Made by a program: the position numbers and the translations under genes. The notes beneath the pieces are model-generated. The model did not search any database and was not told where the DNA came from. It saw only the letters and a program-made list of their open reading frames with translations. From assembly GCA_009761415.1 (NCBI GenBank), contig QUOL01000007.1:310001-374000 (forward strand): a stretch of DNA of 64,000 bases, given 5' to 3'. Of this stretch, positions 48,001-57,013 are shown in pieces; positions within the stretch are counted from its first letter, which is position 1; each line of letters starts with the position of its first letter. The stretch comes from Sarcomyxa edulis. Its lineage: Eukaryota > Basidiomycota > Agaricomycetes > Agaricales > Mycenaceae.

Positions 48001-49447
48001 GATTCGAGCAATGCTGAAAATTGATCGCTGCCACGAAGAACGGCTACGTCTGGGTATCGAAGCTGACAACCTTTGTCGTTGGTTTGGCCGAGAATTAGCA
48101 GCCCTTAAACTCGCGCTCTCCATACCCTCCAGTAAGTCTCTGAAATGTCAGTATCTTATCTCGATTGCATACCATCATCTCCTAGATCATTCGCTCATAG
48201 TCCACCTCCGAGAACGAAGAGATTCGCTGCTCCTATTAAAGCCTCGATGGGCTAACTCGTTAGCCTCCATTGTCCGGTTTGACAGCCATGTCGCAGATGC
48301 TCAGAGAATAGCCGTCAACCTCTCCATATCCCTAACCCCTGTCCTCCAATGGCAGGTCCCTCAGATTGTACACAATCGTGAGGTTGAGGACGATGATAGT
48401 GAGGACAATAGCGACGTAGAGGTGGTGGAGGTGGTGGAGCCCCTCTTCAATGGTGACTTAGCCGATATACTAGAGCCTGATGAGCTTCAATTTCAAGAAG
48501 GGACGGATGCCATGACCCATGTCACTACTGCCCGCCTCGATTGGACACTCCCGGTATGTATACTCAATCAGTGCATTTGATTCCCGGTTACTGACCTATC
48601 ATCCTCGTAGAAATTACAAATGATATCTGATACAGATATCAACGTCATTCTGGGTCAACTTACTCAATTTGCTGTCCCTCCACGATCCAATCCTGGCCGG
48701 CGCTTTCTTGACATCGCTAACAAAGTCAGGCACTTCGATGAACAAGATATCCAACGCTTGTCAGTATCCACGGCTTGTTTGAATGATGTCTGCATCAACA
48801 ACGGGGCAGCCCTCCTTCAACGTCGTTTCGCCTCACTTAATCCCCAAGCTACATGGTATGCCATTCTCTCGACCCATGATTTACCGCGGATCCGGTCCAC
48901 CTGCCACGATTCCGAACTTTGGCGGTTTGTCTCTCCGACTGAATACTGGGGCAAGCCTGGATGGATCATCCCCATTCATCGAGTTAATCCAGACCATTGG
49001 GTCCTCTGTATCGTTATTCCAGACCAACACCAGTTGTTTTTGTTTGACAGTTTTGCCGAACAATGGCCATGGGAGCGCGATGTGAAGGTATGTAACGATA
49101 TGTCTTGCTTTGTGGTTATCTTCATTCAGACTGTTCACAGGATATCATGGTCCTCGTCACTCGTATGGTCATTCTTGCCAATAAGCATAATCATCCGCTC
49201 CATATCATCATGGAAGACTGGATCGCCCGACCCATTTCTGTGAGTTATACCTGTTGTCCTCGACTGTATATTCATCTGTCATTAGACCATCTCCATCCAG
49301 ACGAATAGCTTTGATTGTGGACTTTGGGTCCTAGCCTCAATAGGAGCGATACTTCGGGGGTACGATTGCACGGGTTTATTGGAGGGGGACATGGCTGCCT
49401 TCCGTAGCCATCTTCACCAATTAGTTCTTCGCCTTGATAGCCAGTAA
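45003..49447 (+). CDS. KDZ-family transposase with C-terminal Ulp1-type (C48) protease domain
   Basis: Twelve exons (45003-45504, 45545-45789, 45841-46229, 46287-46737, 46791-46988, 47051-47267, 47316-47684, 47742-48131, 48186-48553, 48611-49087, 49141-49239, 49301-49447) join to 1283 aa with no stop. Order: charged N-terminus; A-C-K-C cysteine region (exon 2); Pro/Thr-rich linker and C-P-C-C (exon 3); KDZ core with F-H-V-A-T-D-A-T-F-H-H-R, GLMALVCRHDIPLFF, CLYDVGC, AMHAYGHQWSCQLVYNPR and GEGTERLWSRL; a helical region; an acidic linker (exon 9). The end has the Ulp1 signature: W-V-L-C-I-V after H (exon 10), L-F-L-F-D-S-F with Asp, and N-S-F-D-C-G-L-W with the catalytic Cys (exon 12). Ulp1 enzymes cleave SUMO-like proteins. 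All parts look intact. Confidence 0.88.
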
Positions 49448-49552
49448 CTATTTTTGTTCGTCGAAATTTAAATAAAATCCGAAGATGTATATGATCCCGC
49501 GGCGTGACGGAGCGTGACCCCCCTCATTGTTCATTGTTCAACTTCAACCACC

Positions 49553-50051
49553 ATGGGTCGGCGAGCTAAGTACCTCACTCTAGCCGCAAAGTCTGCTGCT
49601 GCTCGGCAACGCACCGTTGAGTATCACCGCTCCCCAAGGTATGTTACCACATTCTCACAATACCAGCCCACTGAACCATCACCGCAGGGGCAAGGATGTC
49701 CGAAAGGCCTTGAAACTCAGGTCGTCCCCTCGATTTCAACGTGCATCTATTCACGTACTGCCTCCCCAGCTCATCCACAACGCTCTTATCCTCCTTCCTG
49801 ACGAAGAATACTCGGCATTATTCAAGAGCGCTCTATACGCCCCTGAATCCTTGGACGAATCGACTTTGCCACGATGGGATCATGATCCCCCATATGCCAG
49901 CGACGGACCGTCGGATTCATGGCGAGAGCGAACACATACAATGAAGTTGATGGAAGTTATGCACGGGAGGAACTTGCGACTGCAACGGTGTGATGAGGAC
50001 TGCGGCGCTAGGAGTAGATGGGCTAGACTCCTAACTGTTGTTCGCCTCTAG
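49553..50051 (+). CDS. Small basic protein beside the KDZ-Ulp1 gene; C-terminus supplied by the duplicated repeat
   Basis: Exons 49553-49638 and 49688-50051 give 149 aa. The start, MGRRAKYLTLAAKSAAARQR, followed by T-V-E-Y-H-R, resembles the basic N-termini of the small genes beside the first KDZ gene. Exon 2 has LPPQLIHNALILLPDEEYSA. From base 49989 the sequence matches the second copy of the long repeat at 59940, so the last 20 residues (C-D-E-D-C-G-A-R...) come from the repeat and the original C-terminus is lost. It starts 105 nt after the KDZ-Ulp1 stop, same strand. Confidence 0.55.
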
Positions 50052-51736
50052 GGGGTAAGGTGACGTTTTCTCGGAGGGGATTTTACGTAGCGAGAAATCC
50101 TAATGCCCAGTGACTTGTATTTGGATAATGTGTTCGTAAAATAGTGGCGAGGTGGGTATGAGATGATGAGGTGTAAGGAAAGCTTCGGACTTGTAGGATC
50201 GTTCTCGGTAGGCCGTTTAGAGGCTTCGGACAGCTATAGGTTCGTTCTTGGAAAACCTACGAAGGCCTCGGACAGCTTTCGGAGAGCTGATCGATGCTTC
50301 GGACGGCTTATAAAACGTCTTCGGAGAGCTATCGAGGGCTTCGGACAGCTATAAGTTCGATCTTGGAGAACCTACGAGGGCCTCGGACAGCTTTTGGTGA
50401 GCTGACCGATGCTTTGTATAGCTATAAAACGTCTTCGGAGAGCTATCGAAGGTTTCGGACAGCTCTGAACTGATTTCGGAGAGCTTCGAGGGTTTCGGAC
50501 AGCTCTGGACTGATTTCGGAGAGCTTCCTTTGTTCCGGGAGTGGTACTGCCGACTGAATCAAGTCCTTTTTCTCTTGTTTTGACCGACTCCTGTAATCGT
50601 TCCTTGTCTCGGTTTCAGAAGTATGAGAAAGAGATAGAATTCCTATAGAGAGTAACTGGGTAGTTGGTCGATTCGGGTATGTTCCTCTGGTTCTCGTCCA
50701 CACTGGTTCTATCTACCGTTCTCCATGTCCTATCCTACTTTATATATGAATTCCTTCCCTGTCCTTGCCTAATTCTTCACCCCGAGTGCCGTCCCAAGGT
50801 CCCCGAGATCTCTAATGATGAAACAGATCCGGTATTGATTTTGATGTGTCCGAACCTCGCTCAGTGTGAAAGGTTAGGGCCTGAGGTGTTTTCTGAAAGT
50901 ATTGCAAGGTGAATTTGTGAAGGGATGAAACATGTCCGAGTGAGCAGGATGATAGGGAGCTTCCAATAGATTTTTCCAAGATGCGACGGCCAAAGTTGTC
51001 CGAGAGAAGTGAATTTGATGTGGGTTGCTAGGCGGAGACCTGTAGTGTCTTTGTTAGCGGGCGATACCTCGCTTACAAGTGCTGTGTCATGTGATAAACA
51101 CAGAGGGAAGAATATTCCGTAGCACCACTTGGTCAGGGTGGACGGAGGTCTTAACGAGGCGTCCAGATGCATGGAAAGGTGTGAATTGAGATCACAATGT
51201 AAAGGGAATATGTCCGATTTGATAGGAGGAACAGCTCAGGGCAGCAAGCATCACGTTGGCGGTATGTCGACTGGTGGCAATGTTTTGTCGGTGAAGTATC
51301 TCTCGATGAGGTCTTCTAGAGGTGAAAGGGAACCTGCTGAAACGATTTGGGATCTGTCCGAAGGATCTAGGGGGCTGCGGAGAGGTGATCGAGTACATTG
51401 GGCCTTCGGTCAGGTGAAACGACGATAGGGAATTGGGTTCTGGCGGTAGATTTCCTTCGGAGAAGTTGTTCGTGTGTGATTTCAAGTATTCCGAAACGTT
51501 CTGAGACGTGACCGAAGGCGGTTTAGCGTTTGGTGAGTGGATGAAGAGGCCGCTTTCGGGGAGAAACCGTCAAGTAGCGGGTACTTGGTGTCTTTCAGTG
51601 TCCGGTCATTCGAAAAGTAAGTCGTTTGTGGTGATGCCACCAGTATCTCTGTAGTTAGCTATGTCTGAGGAGTCGCATAAGAGTAGGTTGTTGTATAGTT
51701 GTCGATTCCTTGGCTGGGGATGCTGGCATCCTCACA
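49989..51736 (+). repeat. Long direct repeat A, copy 1
   Basis: Matches 59940-61685 almost base for base with a few substitutions and indels (offset 9948-9951). It holds a minisatellite-like part (50180-50530) and otherwise no gene I can support; the open frames in it are unchanged between copies but have no motif. Confidence 0.93.
50180..50530. repeat. Array of short degenerate repeats with core TTCGGA(C/G)AGCT
   Basis: About a dozen copies, spaced roughly 20-40 nt, of two alternating variants, CGGACAGCT and CGGAGAGCT, often followed by ATAA or TTCGA. The same array is in the second copy at 60128-60480. It is not CRISPR-like because spacing and unit are irregular. Confidence 0.75.
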
Positions 51737-51843
51737 CTTCCTCCTAACTTTTAAATATCGACCGTCCCCGGTCGATCATCCGGAGGGCAAACACAACAGC
51801 GTGTCCGTGACCGAAACAGGGCAAGGACGACCGGTCAAGGAGC

Positions 51844-51850
51844 TATAAAT
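51844..51850 (+). promoter_or_regulatory. TATA box of paralogue 1
   Basis: TATAAAT, 46 nt before the ATG at 51896. Confidence 0.6.
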
Positions 51851-51895
51851 TCCAAGGTCAAGACAGCCAGGGCTTTCCTGAAAGCAACAAGCCAA

Positions 51896-52835
51896 ATGGA
51901 TCCCATAGCAAAAGAACTCTTCTTTACGCGCTGCCTCGATTTGGACGGGATAGATGGCGATATTACGATGGCAACTTTCCTCGGATACCTGCGTAACAAT
52001 ATCCGTCCCATGGTTCACCTAGTCGTCAGCTGCATTTTTCAAGATGCTGTGGCGGACGTTCTCCTTCCGGAGTTCTCGAGTCACGGTGTATACACGTTGA
52101 GAAAGCACGTTAAAATCTTGTGCCAGCACATGGTGAGTGCGTGTGCGCCTTTCAGGGGGGTCCGTGCTAATTGCGAAGGTTAAGGTATTCATGCTCAGAC
52201 TTAGATGGGTACTGAAGGGGAGGTGCATGGACGATACCACGGAGCCGTTTCCCAAGGAAGCAGTGACCGCCGTTTACCAGGTGCAGCGATGTGTCCACGT
52301 CGTAGGGTTTTCCGGGGATCAGGACGAGGACGAGGCACATAAGATCGACGTTATCTTGTACTTCATAGAAGAATATGCCCGCCGATCGACATTTGGCGTC
52401 GCTTTCGATTACATCGAGGCGGATCCGCGTGGTCGGTTCCATGCGCATGCCGTGTTGAAGAAGCATCCATACAGCGGTCCCAGGGTACATCGAGATGGTA
52501 CGATTAGTACGGACAGGGGCAACAGCCTCGAAGGGGAAGAGAATCTGGCTAACAACGAAGACGAAGGCATATCCGTCATAAGTATTGCAACGGACGACGA
52601 GGACGAAGAAATGGAGGTGGCCGAGGTAGAAAGGGCCTTGTCCGGTAAGAATTCTGACACTTTAGCGGTGCGGCAACGAGCTGATCGGAGAGGCACAGTC
52701 CAGCCACTTGCGAGCTTGGCAACACACGGGGCATTTCGCCTGCTTTTGGAGACGTTATCCGAAGAGGAGAGGAACGGTTTGATTGGCGGGGCAGCGATTA
52801 TTGAACAGGGACTAAACGGCTTGTCGGGGGCATGA
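51896..52835 (+). CDS. Tandem-array paralogue 1 (helical two-exon family), longest C-terminus
   Basis: Exon 1 (51896-52132, 79 codons, ends in phase 0) encodes MDPIAKELFFTRCLDLDG and the family core T-F-L-G-Y-L-R-N-N-I-R-P-M-V-H-L-V. Exon 2 (about 52179-52835) contains the second core F-P-K-E-A-V-T-A-V-Y-Q followed by VHVVGFSGD, then an acidic tail unique to this member (DDEDEEMEVAEVERAL) and a helical end. The acceptor is an AAG (52176-52178 or 52182-52184), since the CAG and TAG sites nearby give the wrong frame. It is inside the 1.93-kb segment that the second copy of the duplication lacks. Family unknown; no signal peptide or catalytic motif. Confidence 0.58.
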
Positions 52836-52895
52836 GGCGGCGAGAAGAGGGAAGGGTTCGGAGAGGTGATCGAGGGCATGCAGTCTTCATGTACA

Positions 52896-52902
52896 TATAA
52901 AC
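52896..52902 (+). promoter_or_regulatory. TATA box of paralogue 2
   Basis: TATAAAC, 29 nt before the ATG at 52931, the shortest spacing in the array. Confidence 0.55.
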
Positions 52903-52930
52903 GACGAGTCCTTTCGTGTTGAAAATCGAA

Positions 52931-53516
52931 ATGCCTGCCCGCAGTATGCAAATGGCTCGCGAGAGACTCTGCGACTACTTCATGACGTTGAACGTCCCGT
53001 CCTTCATTCGACCCGTCTTCTATCCGCACGAGGGCTTCGATGGATTCTTCCGCAAACGCCTTCGTATGATGTTTGGTGTCATCCAGGCAACGCTTCCTCA
53101 TAGGGTGACAGCATTTCCCGATGACACCGACAGTGTTATCGGGCAGTATACGCTGTCGAGGCGGCTTATGCGGTTTTTCGTTGAGAACGTTGTACGGGCT
53201 TCCACCGTTTTTCAGCGGGGGAACGCAGAGATACTAAAAGAATCCTTCTGCGCAGGAACTCATCGTTGCATACCGTCAGCGGGCCAGGACCGATGCCAAC
53301 GCCGCCGAATTTAAAATTCCTTCAGAGGTATCCCGTATGATGGAGTTCAGTCTTATCGTTTATGACAAGGTCGGATTTCATGGGGACTGGGCCCTCAGCA
53401 GCGTCGGTCAGAGGAGGGAAATGCTTCAGTCACTAAAAGACGAGGCCGACGTTAACGCTTCATTGACTGGCGGGGCAAAGGAGTATCCCGAATTCGAGGA
53501 CCTGGTGTTCTGGTAA
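52931..53516 (+). CDS. Tandem-array paralogue 2 (helical two-exon family), 173 aa
   Basis: Exon 1 (52931-53191, 87 codons) begins MPARSMQMARERLCDYF and has the core G-F-D-G-F-F-R-K-R-L-R-M-M-F-G-V. A 64-nt intron (GTACGG...GCGCAG) in phase 0 leads to exon 2 (53256-53516, 87 codons), which starts ELIVAYRQRARTD and has the second core I-P-S-E-V-S-R-M-M-E-F followed by V-G-F-H-G-D. It ends F-E-D-L-V-F-W-stop. The intron position and phase match paralogues 3 and 4. Open frame and clean splice sites argue for a real gene. It lies in the segment missing from the second copy. No known domain. Confidence 0.65.
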
Positions 53517-53759
53517 GCAGGCGCCGTCGGTCTCGTTCTCTGGGCCCCTCAGAGGGATACTAATAGTCGGAAATTCGCATTTTAGAGCGCACGCGTAGCG
53601 GGGAAGCTTTCCTGGATGTGACCGAGGGGTTTTGTCGTCGTTGGTACCTTAACGGATAAACACTCCTTTCGCGTGCCGCGTTTGAATATCTTGTAGTTTA
53701 TGGAATGCACTGTCGGTTCGGAGGGCAACGACGGTCTCGGGCAGCCTCCCAACCTCCTT

Positions 53760-54480
53760 TATAAAGGGTACCGATGTCCGATGATTCCACCCGCTGTGCG
53801 CAGACATTTGAATCGCGGACAGTTCGTAACTCCGTCAGCGGCTCTTGATGAGAGGAAAGTTCAGAGGGAAGGCGAGTGAGATGAGAACGGAGAGAGGTTA
53901 TTAATGCTTTCAGAGCTTTTCTCCTTTACAGTTTCGCTATATCGCTCAGTGGCCTGGTCATCATTTCGTTCTTCCGTAGCCTCGCCTTTATACAATGTCA
54001 GGATGATCTTCTCGTCCCGTTCAATAACTCGGCCGGCGCAGGATGCTGTTCTCTTCTTCAAGATGATGCAGTTGCATTTCTACAGCGCTCAAAGCCGACA
54101 GCCGTCAATCGCCAGTGGCTTCATGAAGTCATGGCCGTTTAGATCGAGGTGGCTTGCGTCCTGATCGTCGTTGTTCTTACGGCGCAGTTGAGACTGTTCG
54201 GGTTAATACGTGTGCGAGTGATGTGACCGCGATCTTGCGAAATCTTTGCGAAGGAACGAGACACGGCGAAGTGTATCAGGTGAGGCAAGGACCTGCGACA
54301 ATAGTCGAAAAGATGGTCCCAGGGTAGCGGCGCGACGTGGCGGCCAGCTCGTGTTCTTTTGCATGTGGCATTCGCAATCGTTCCGTAAGCATCTATACCG
54401 AAGAACAGGCGTCTTTACTGCTTCTGATAAGGCACGGTCCGGAAAATCCAACGGCTAACAGTGGCTGCACGGAGTCCATT
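53760..54480 (+). pseudogene. Probable decayed array member
   Basis: A TATA box (53760-53766) and several frame pieces are present: MIPPAVRRHLNRGQFVTP from 53781, then a Leu-rich piece, then frames ending near 54470. No splice solution gives one frame with the family cores. The spacing fits an array member that has lost its reading frame. The sequence is kept nearly unchanged in the second copy (61775-62494). Confidence 0.3.
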
Positions 54481-54527
54481 CGGACACCTTTTATCGGTCC
54501 GAGACGTCAGTCCTAAGTCCGATGAGG

Positions 54528-54534
54528 TATAAAG
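54528..54534 (+). promoter_or_regulatory. TATA box of paralogue 3
   Basis: TATAAAG, 43 nt before the ATG at 54577; identical in the second copy. Confidence 0.6.
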
Positions 54535-54576
54535 AACGCCAGCCGGCGCAGGGTAGCCATCGATATTCCGGCCAAA

Positions 54577-55172
54577 ATGTCGCATCTCGTTAGTTCATCG
54601 TTTACTCAAGCTCTCCGAGACGAGTTTTTGTCGTATGCCCATCCTCCTGAAGTTCTTGCCGGGGATTTCGCTCCTACCGAGGGCTTTACAAATTTCCTTC
54701 GGTTCCGCCTCCGCCCTATGATGGAGATCGTCGAGCGGGGGTACGCGGCTTATCTCATAACGAGTTCCCCGAGAGACACCGTTGAACCAATCATATGGAG
54801 CGAGACGAAAGGCTGGTTCCGCATCGTGTTGGATCATTTGGTAGGCGTCCGTGGTTCACTCGGTGAGCTTCGGAGTGTTAACCTTACGTCTTCTAGGATG
54901 CCATTCTACGGTTTAGGGATAGGGTGACGGCAATTGGCCGAGGAGACGAGGCCGTGGTTCCGTCAGAAGCGTTGCGCCTCGCAAGCATGGTGCAGCTATT
55001 CCTTATCCATCACGGAGTTGAGCTCGGGTACGATGAAGATGTACTTGTGAAGAGGAAGGATTTAACGAAGGAGTTCCTTTGGTCTATCGTCCCTGTAATG
55101 CACCGAGAGGCAGTTGCCGTGGAATTTCCGGAGTTCGTGATACGGTTGGCAGGGGAGGGTACGGGCAAGTAG
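54577..55172 (+). CDS. Tandem-array paralogue 3, 179 aa (copy 1)
   Basis: Exon 1 (54577-54840, 88 codons) begins MSHLVSSSFTQALRDEF and contains the core G-F-T-N-F-L-R-F-R-L-R-P-M-M-E-I-V. The 56-nt phase-0 intron (GTAGGC...TTCTAG) joins exon 2 (54897-55172), which starts DAILRFRDRVTAIGRG and has V-P-S-E-A-L-R-L-A-S-M, then H-H-G-V-E-L-G-Y-D-E-D, ending G-E-G-T-G-K-stop. It shares exon lengths, intron site and both cores with paralogue 2. The second copy at 62591-63186 has the same translation. All-helical, no signal peptide. Function unknown. Confidence 0.65.
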
Positions 55173-55210
55173 AAGGGGTGTCCGATAGCTGAATAGCGCG
55201 ATATTTTTAG

Positions 55211-55217
55211 TATAAAG
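55211..55217 (+). promoter_or_regulatory. TATA box of paralogue 4
   Basis: TATAAAG, 41 nt before the ATG at 55258. Confidence 0.6.
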
Positions 55218-55257
55218 AGGGTGAATCAATTCCTCCGTACAGGTCACCACAGAGCCC

Positions 55258-55976
55258 ATGAAAATTATGGAACCCCTACACCAAGTCCTTTTGAACACTC
55301 TTGCCCAAGAGGCAGCAACGTTCGATATCCTTGATCGTGACGGAATGATTCACTATCTCAGGTGCCTCCTGCGGCCCGCTGTCGGCCTCGTTGCTGATTT
55401 TATATTCCGTGAACTCGGGCCCGATGGCTACTTTGTAGCTTTAACTGGTCGCGAGAGGGTTCCCTACTACTGCAATGCGCAAATCGTGTTGCTCCTCGCG
55501 GTACGTTGGTCTAAACTCGACCCTTATCGATCTTATCGTTTAACGGGTTTTCACTTGATCGGTAACAGGTCCACTTCCACAGCCAGTGGCAGGGCCTGAA
55601 CAAGCAGGACAGACGATTATACACGATTCCGTCCGAGATGAATAGAACGATCAGCCATTTGCGCTTGATTTGTCGGGCTGTCCGAATTCAGCCAGCAAGC
55701 CCCATTCATTGGGAGGTCGAAGCCGTCCGAGCTCTTACCGAGCTTAGCATACGCGCCCTGGCAGCTTACGCGTCGGCTGAAGATGCCTTCGATTGGCCGG
55801 AGTACGAGAAGCCCGGGGTTGCCGCGTTGGAAAGCGCGATGACCAGATCGATCCGTCTCGATCTCCTCGAAAGGGTCGTACCTAAGCGCGTTGTCGTAGT
55901 CGAGGGGGAGTCCGAAGGTGCAGGATATAGCGACGCAGAGGACTGGCCAGGGTTGGAGGAGGAAACGACGGAGTAA
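55258..55976 (+). CDS. Tandem-array paralogue 4, 216 aa (copy 1)
   Basis: Exon 1 (55258-55500, 81 codons) begins MKIMEPLHQVLLNTLAQEA; the ATG at 55267 is a possible alternative start. Core: G-M-I-H-Y-L-R-C-L-L-R-P-A-V-G-L-V, then ELGPDGYFVALTG. The 68-nt phase-0 intron (GTACGT...TAACAG) is at the family position. Exon 2 (55569-55976) has VHFHSQWQGLNKQD, the second core T-I-P-S-E-M-N-R-T-I-S-H, a helical stretch (ALTELSIRALAAYASAEDA) and an acidic tail ending E-E-E-T-T-E-stop. It differs from its copy at 63272 at seven residues, five of them in the last 60. Confidence 0.65.
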
Positions 55977-56020
55977 AGTAACGCTCCCAGAATCATATGC
56001 CACTTATTGTAGTCTGCATA

Positions 56021-56027
56021 TATAAAC
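56021..56027 (+). promoter_or_regulatory. TATA box of paralogue 5
   Basis: TATAAAC, 51 nt before the ATG at 56078. Confidence 0.55.
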
Positions 56028-56077
56028 CTCCCCGAATCGTTTGCTCTGACCCTTAAGTCAGTAAAGTTCCATCAACG

Positions 56078-57013
56078 ATGTCCTTTATTCTCCGTTTGTC
56101 TGCAAATCGCTTTCCCGAAAATCCCCAGGATCCCGACCTCGAAAATGAGAGGTCTCCGACCACCATCTGGTCTCGGTCAATTCGTAGCCTCCTAGGCATC
56201 GTTCATCTCTCCGTTAATGGGAGGTGTCCGACGGACGTTCCTCTCGAGGAAAGGCTCTGGGTCAGGACCCTCCTCACCCGGATCGTCAATTACGTAGTAA
56301 GCGGCTCGCTTGTTTTTCCTTCATCGTTCCTCTTTCAACATCGTCCGTCCAGCATCAAGCTATGAAACTCCGAGCCTCCGAGGCCATTAAATCAGGCTCT
56401 TGGGATACCATTCCAATTCCCGCTCAAGCCACCACCACCGTCGCCATGCTCGAGTTCTTTCTGAAGAACTTTGGTTTCGAAGGGGACTACGTTGCGGTCA
56501 ACGTTAGGAACGTTGGGTATCTTTTGTCGTCGGTGAAGAGCGAGATGGTTGCCCAGGCGCGTTTTACATATTTCTTGGTTCTCATTCTTCGTTGATTTAT
56601 TTCTTTTCGTCTTTTTCTAGGTCGGATACGTCGGAACTGCCCTGGATTTCGATGGATTTGAGTCGTCCGATGCGTACAACGTGTACGGCGTGCTTCCCGA
56701 AATGAAGCAGCAGCAAGTCAATGACCTGCTCAGATCGCGGGCGGCTTTCGTTCCCAATCCTATTCTTCCTGCTCCTCAATATCCTCTTGTCCCCTTCGTC
56801 GCGAGGTTTCCCGTGAAAGAGGGCTTTGAAGAGGTCCGTCTTCATGGAGACGTTCCCGATCCTCGTCTCGGAGGCCTCAACCAAGTTCATTTCGGCCCCG
56901 GAGCTTTCGGACAGGTAGATCCTCGGAACGCTGCGACGCGTGGGAGAGGTTGCGGAGGGGCAAGGGCTAATCGTCGAGGAGCTGGAGCGGTACCTGATAC
57001 TACCATTCTGTAG
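56078..57013 (+). CDS. Tandem-array paralogue 5, three exons, 271 aa, most diverged
   Basis: Exon 1 (56078-56296) begins MSFILRLSANRFPENPQD; its core is weak (I-W-S-R-S-I-R-S-L-L-G-I-V). The phase-0 intron ends in a CCAG acceptor. Exon 2 (56353-56556) begins HQAMKLRASEAIKSG and has P-I-P-A-Q-A-T-T-T-V-A-M, then N-F-G-F-E-G-D-Y, aligning with V-G-F-H-G-D of paralogue 2. A further intron follows: either GC-AG (56557-56620) or GT-AG with a weak donor at 56548. Exon 3 (56621-57013) has no match in the other members and ends in a Gly/Arg-rich tail (GRGCGGARANRRGAG), as found in RNA-binding proteins. Confidence 0.55.

Larger units (their letters stand above)
53671..55986 (+). repeat. Long direct repeat B, copy 1
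   Basis: Matches 61686-64000 (offset about 8014). It contains an open but gene-less stretch and paralogues 3 and 4. The match reaches the right edge of the window, so its true right end is unknown. Confidence 0.92.

Noticed and set aside
50180..50530. Possible CRISPR-like array
   Set aside because: Units are 9-12 bp, spacing is irregular and the host is eukaryotic; this is a minisatellite or motif cluster.
51129..51428. 99-codon ORF in repeat A, identical in both copies
   Set aside because: Identity follows from the recent duplication. No motif, no splice context, and an overlapping ORF on the other strand is equally open.
52133..52204. TTAG at 52201-52204 as acceptor for paralogue 1
   Set aside because: It puts exon 2 out of the long frame that contains the family core; an AAG site at 52178 or 52184 is needed instead.
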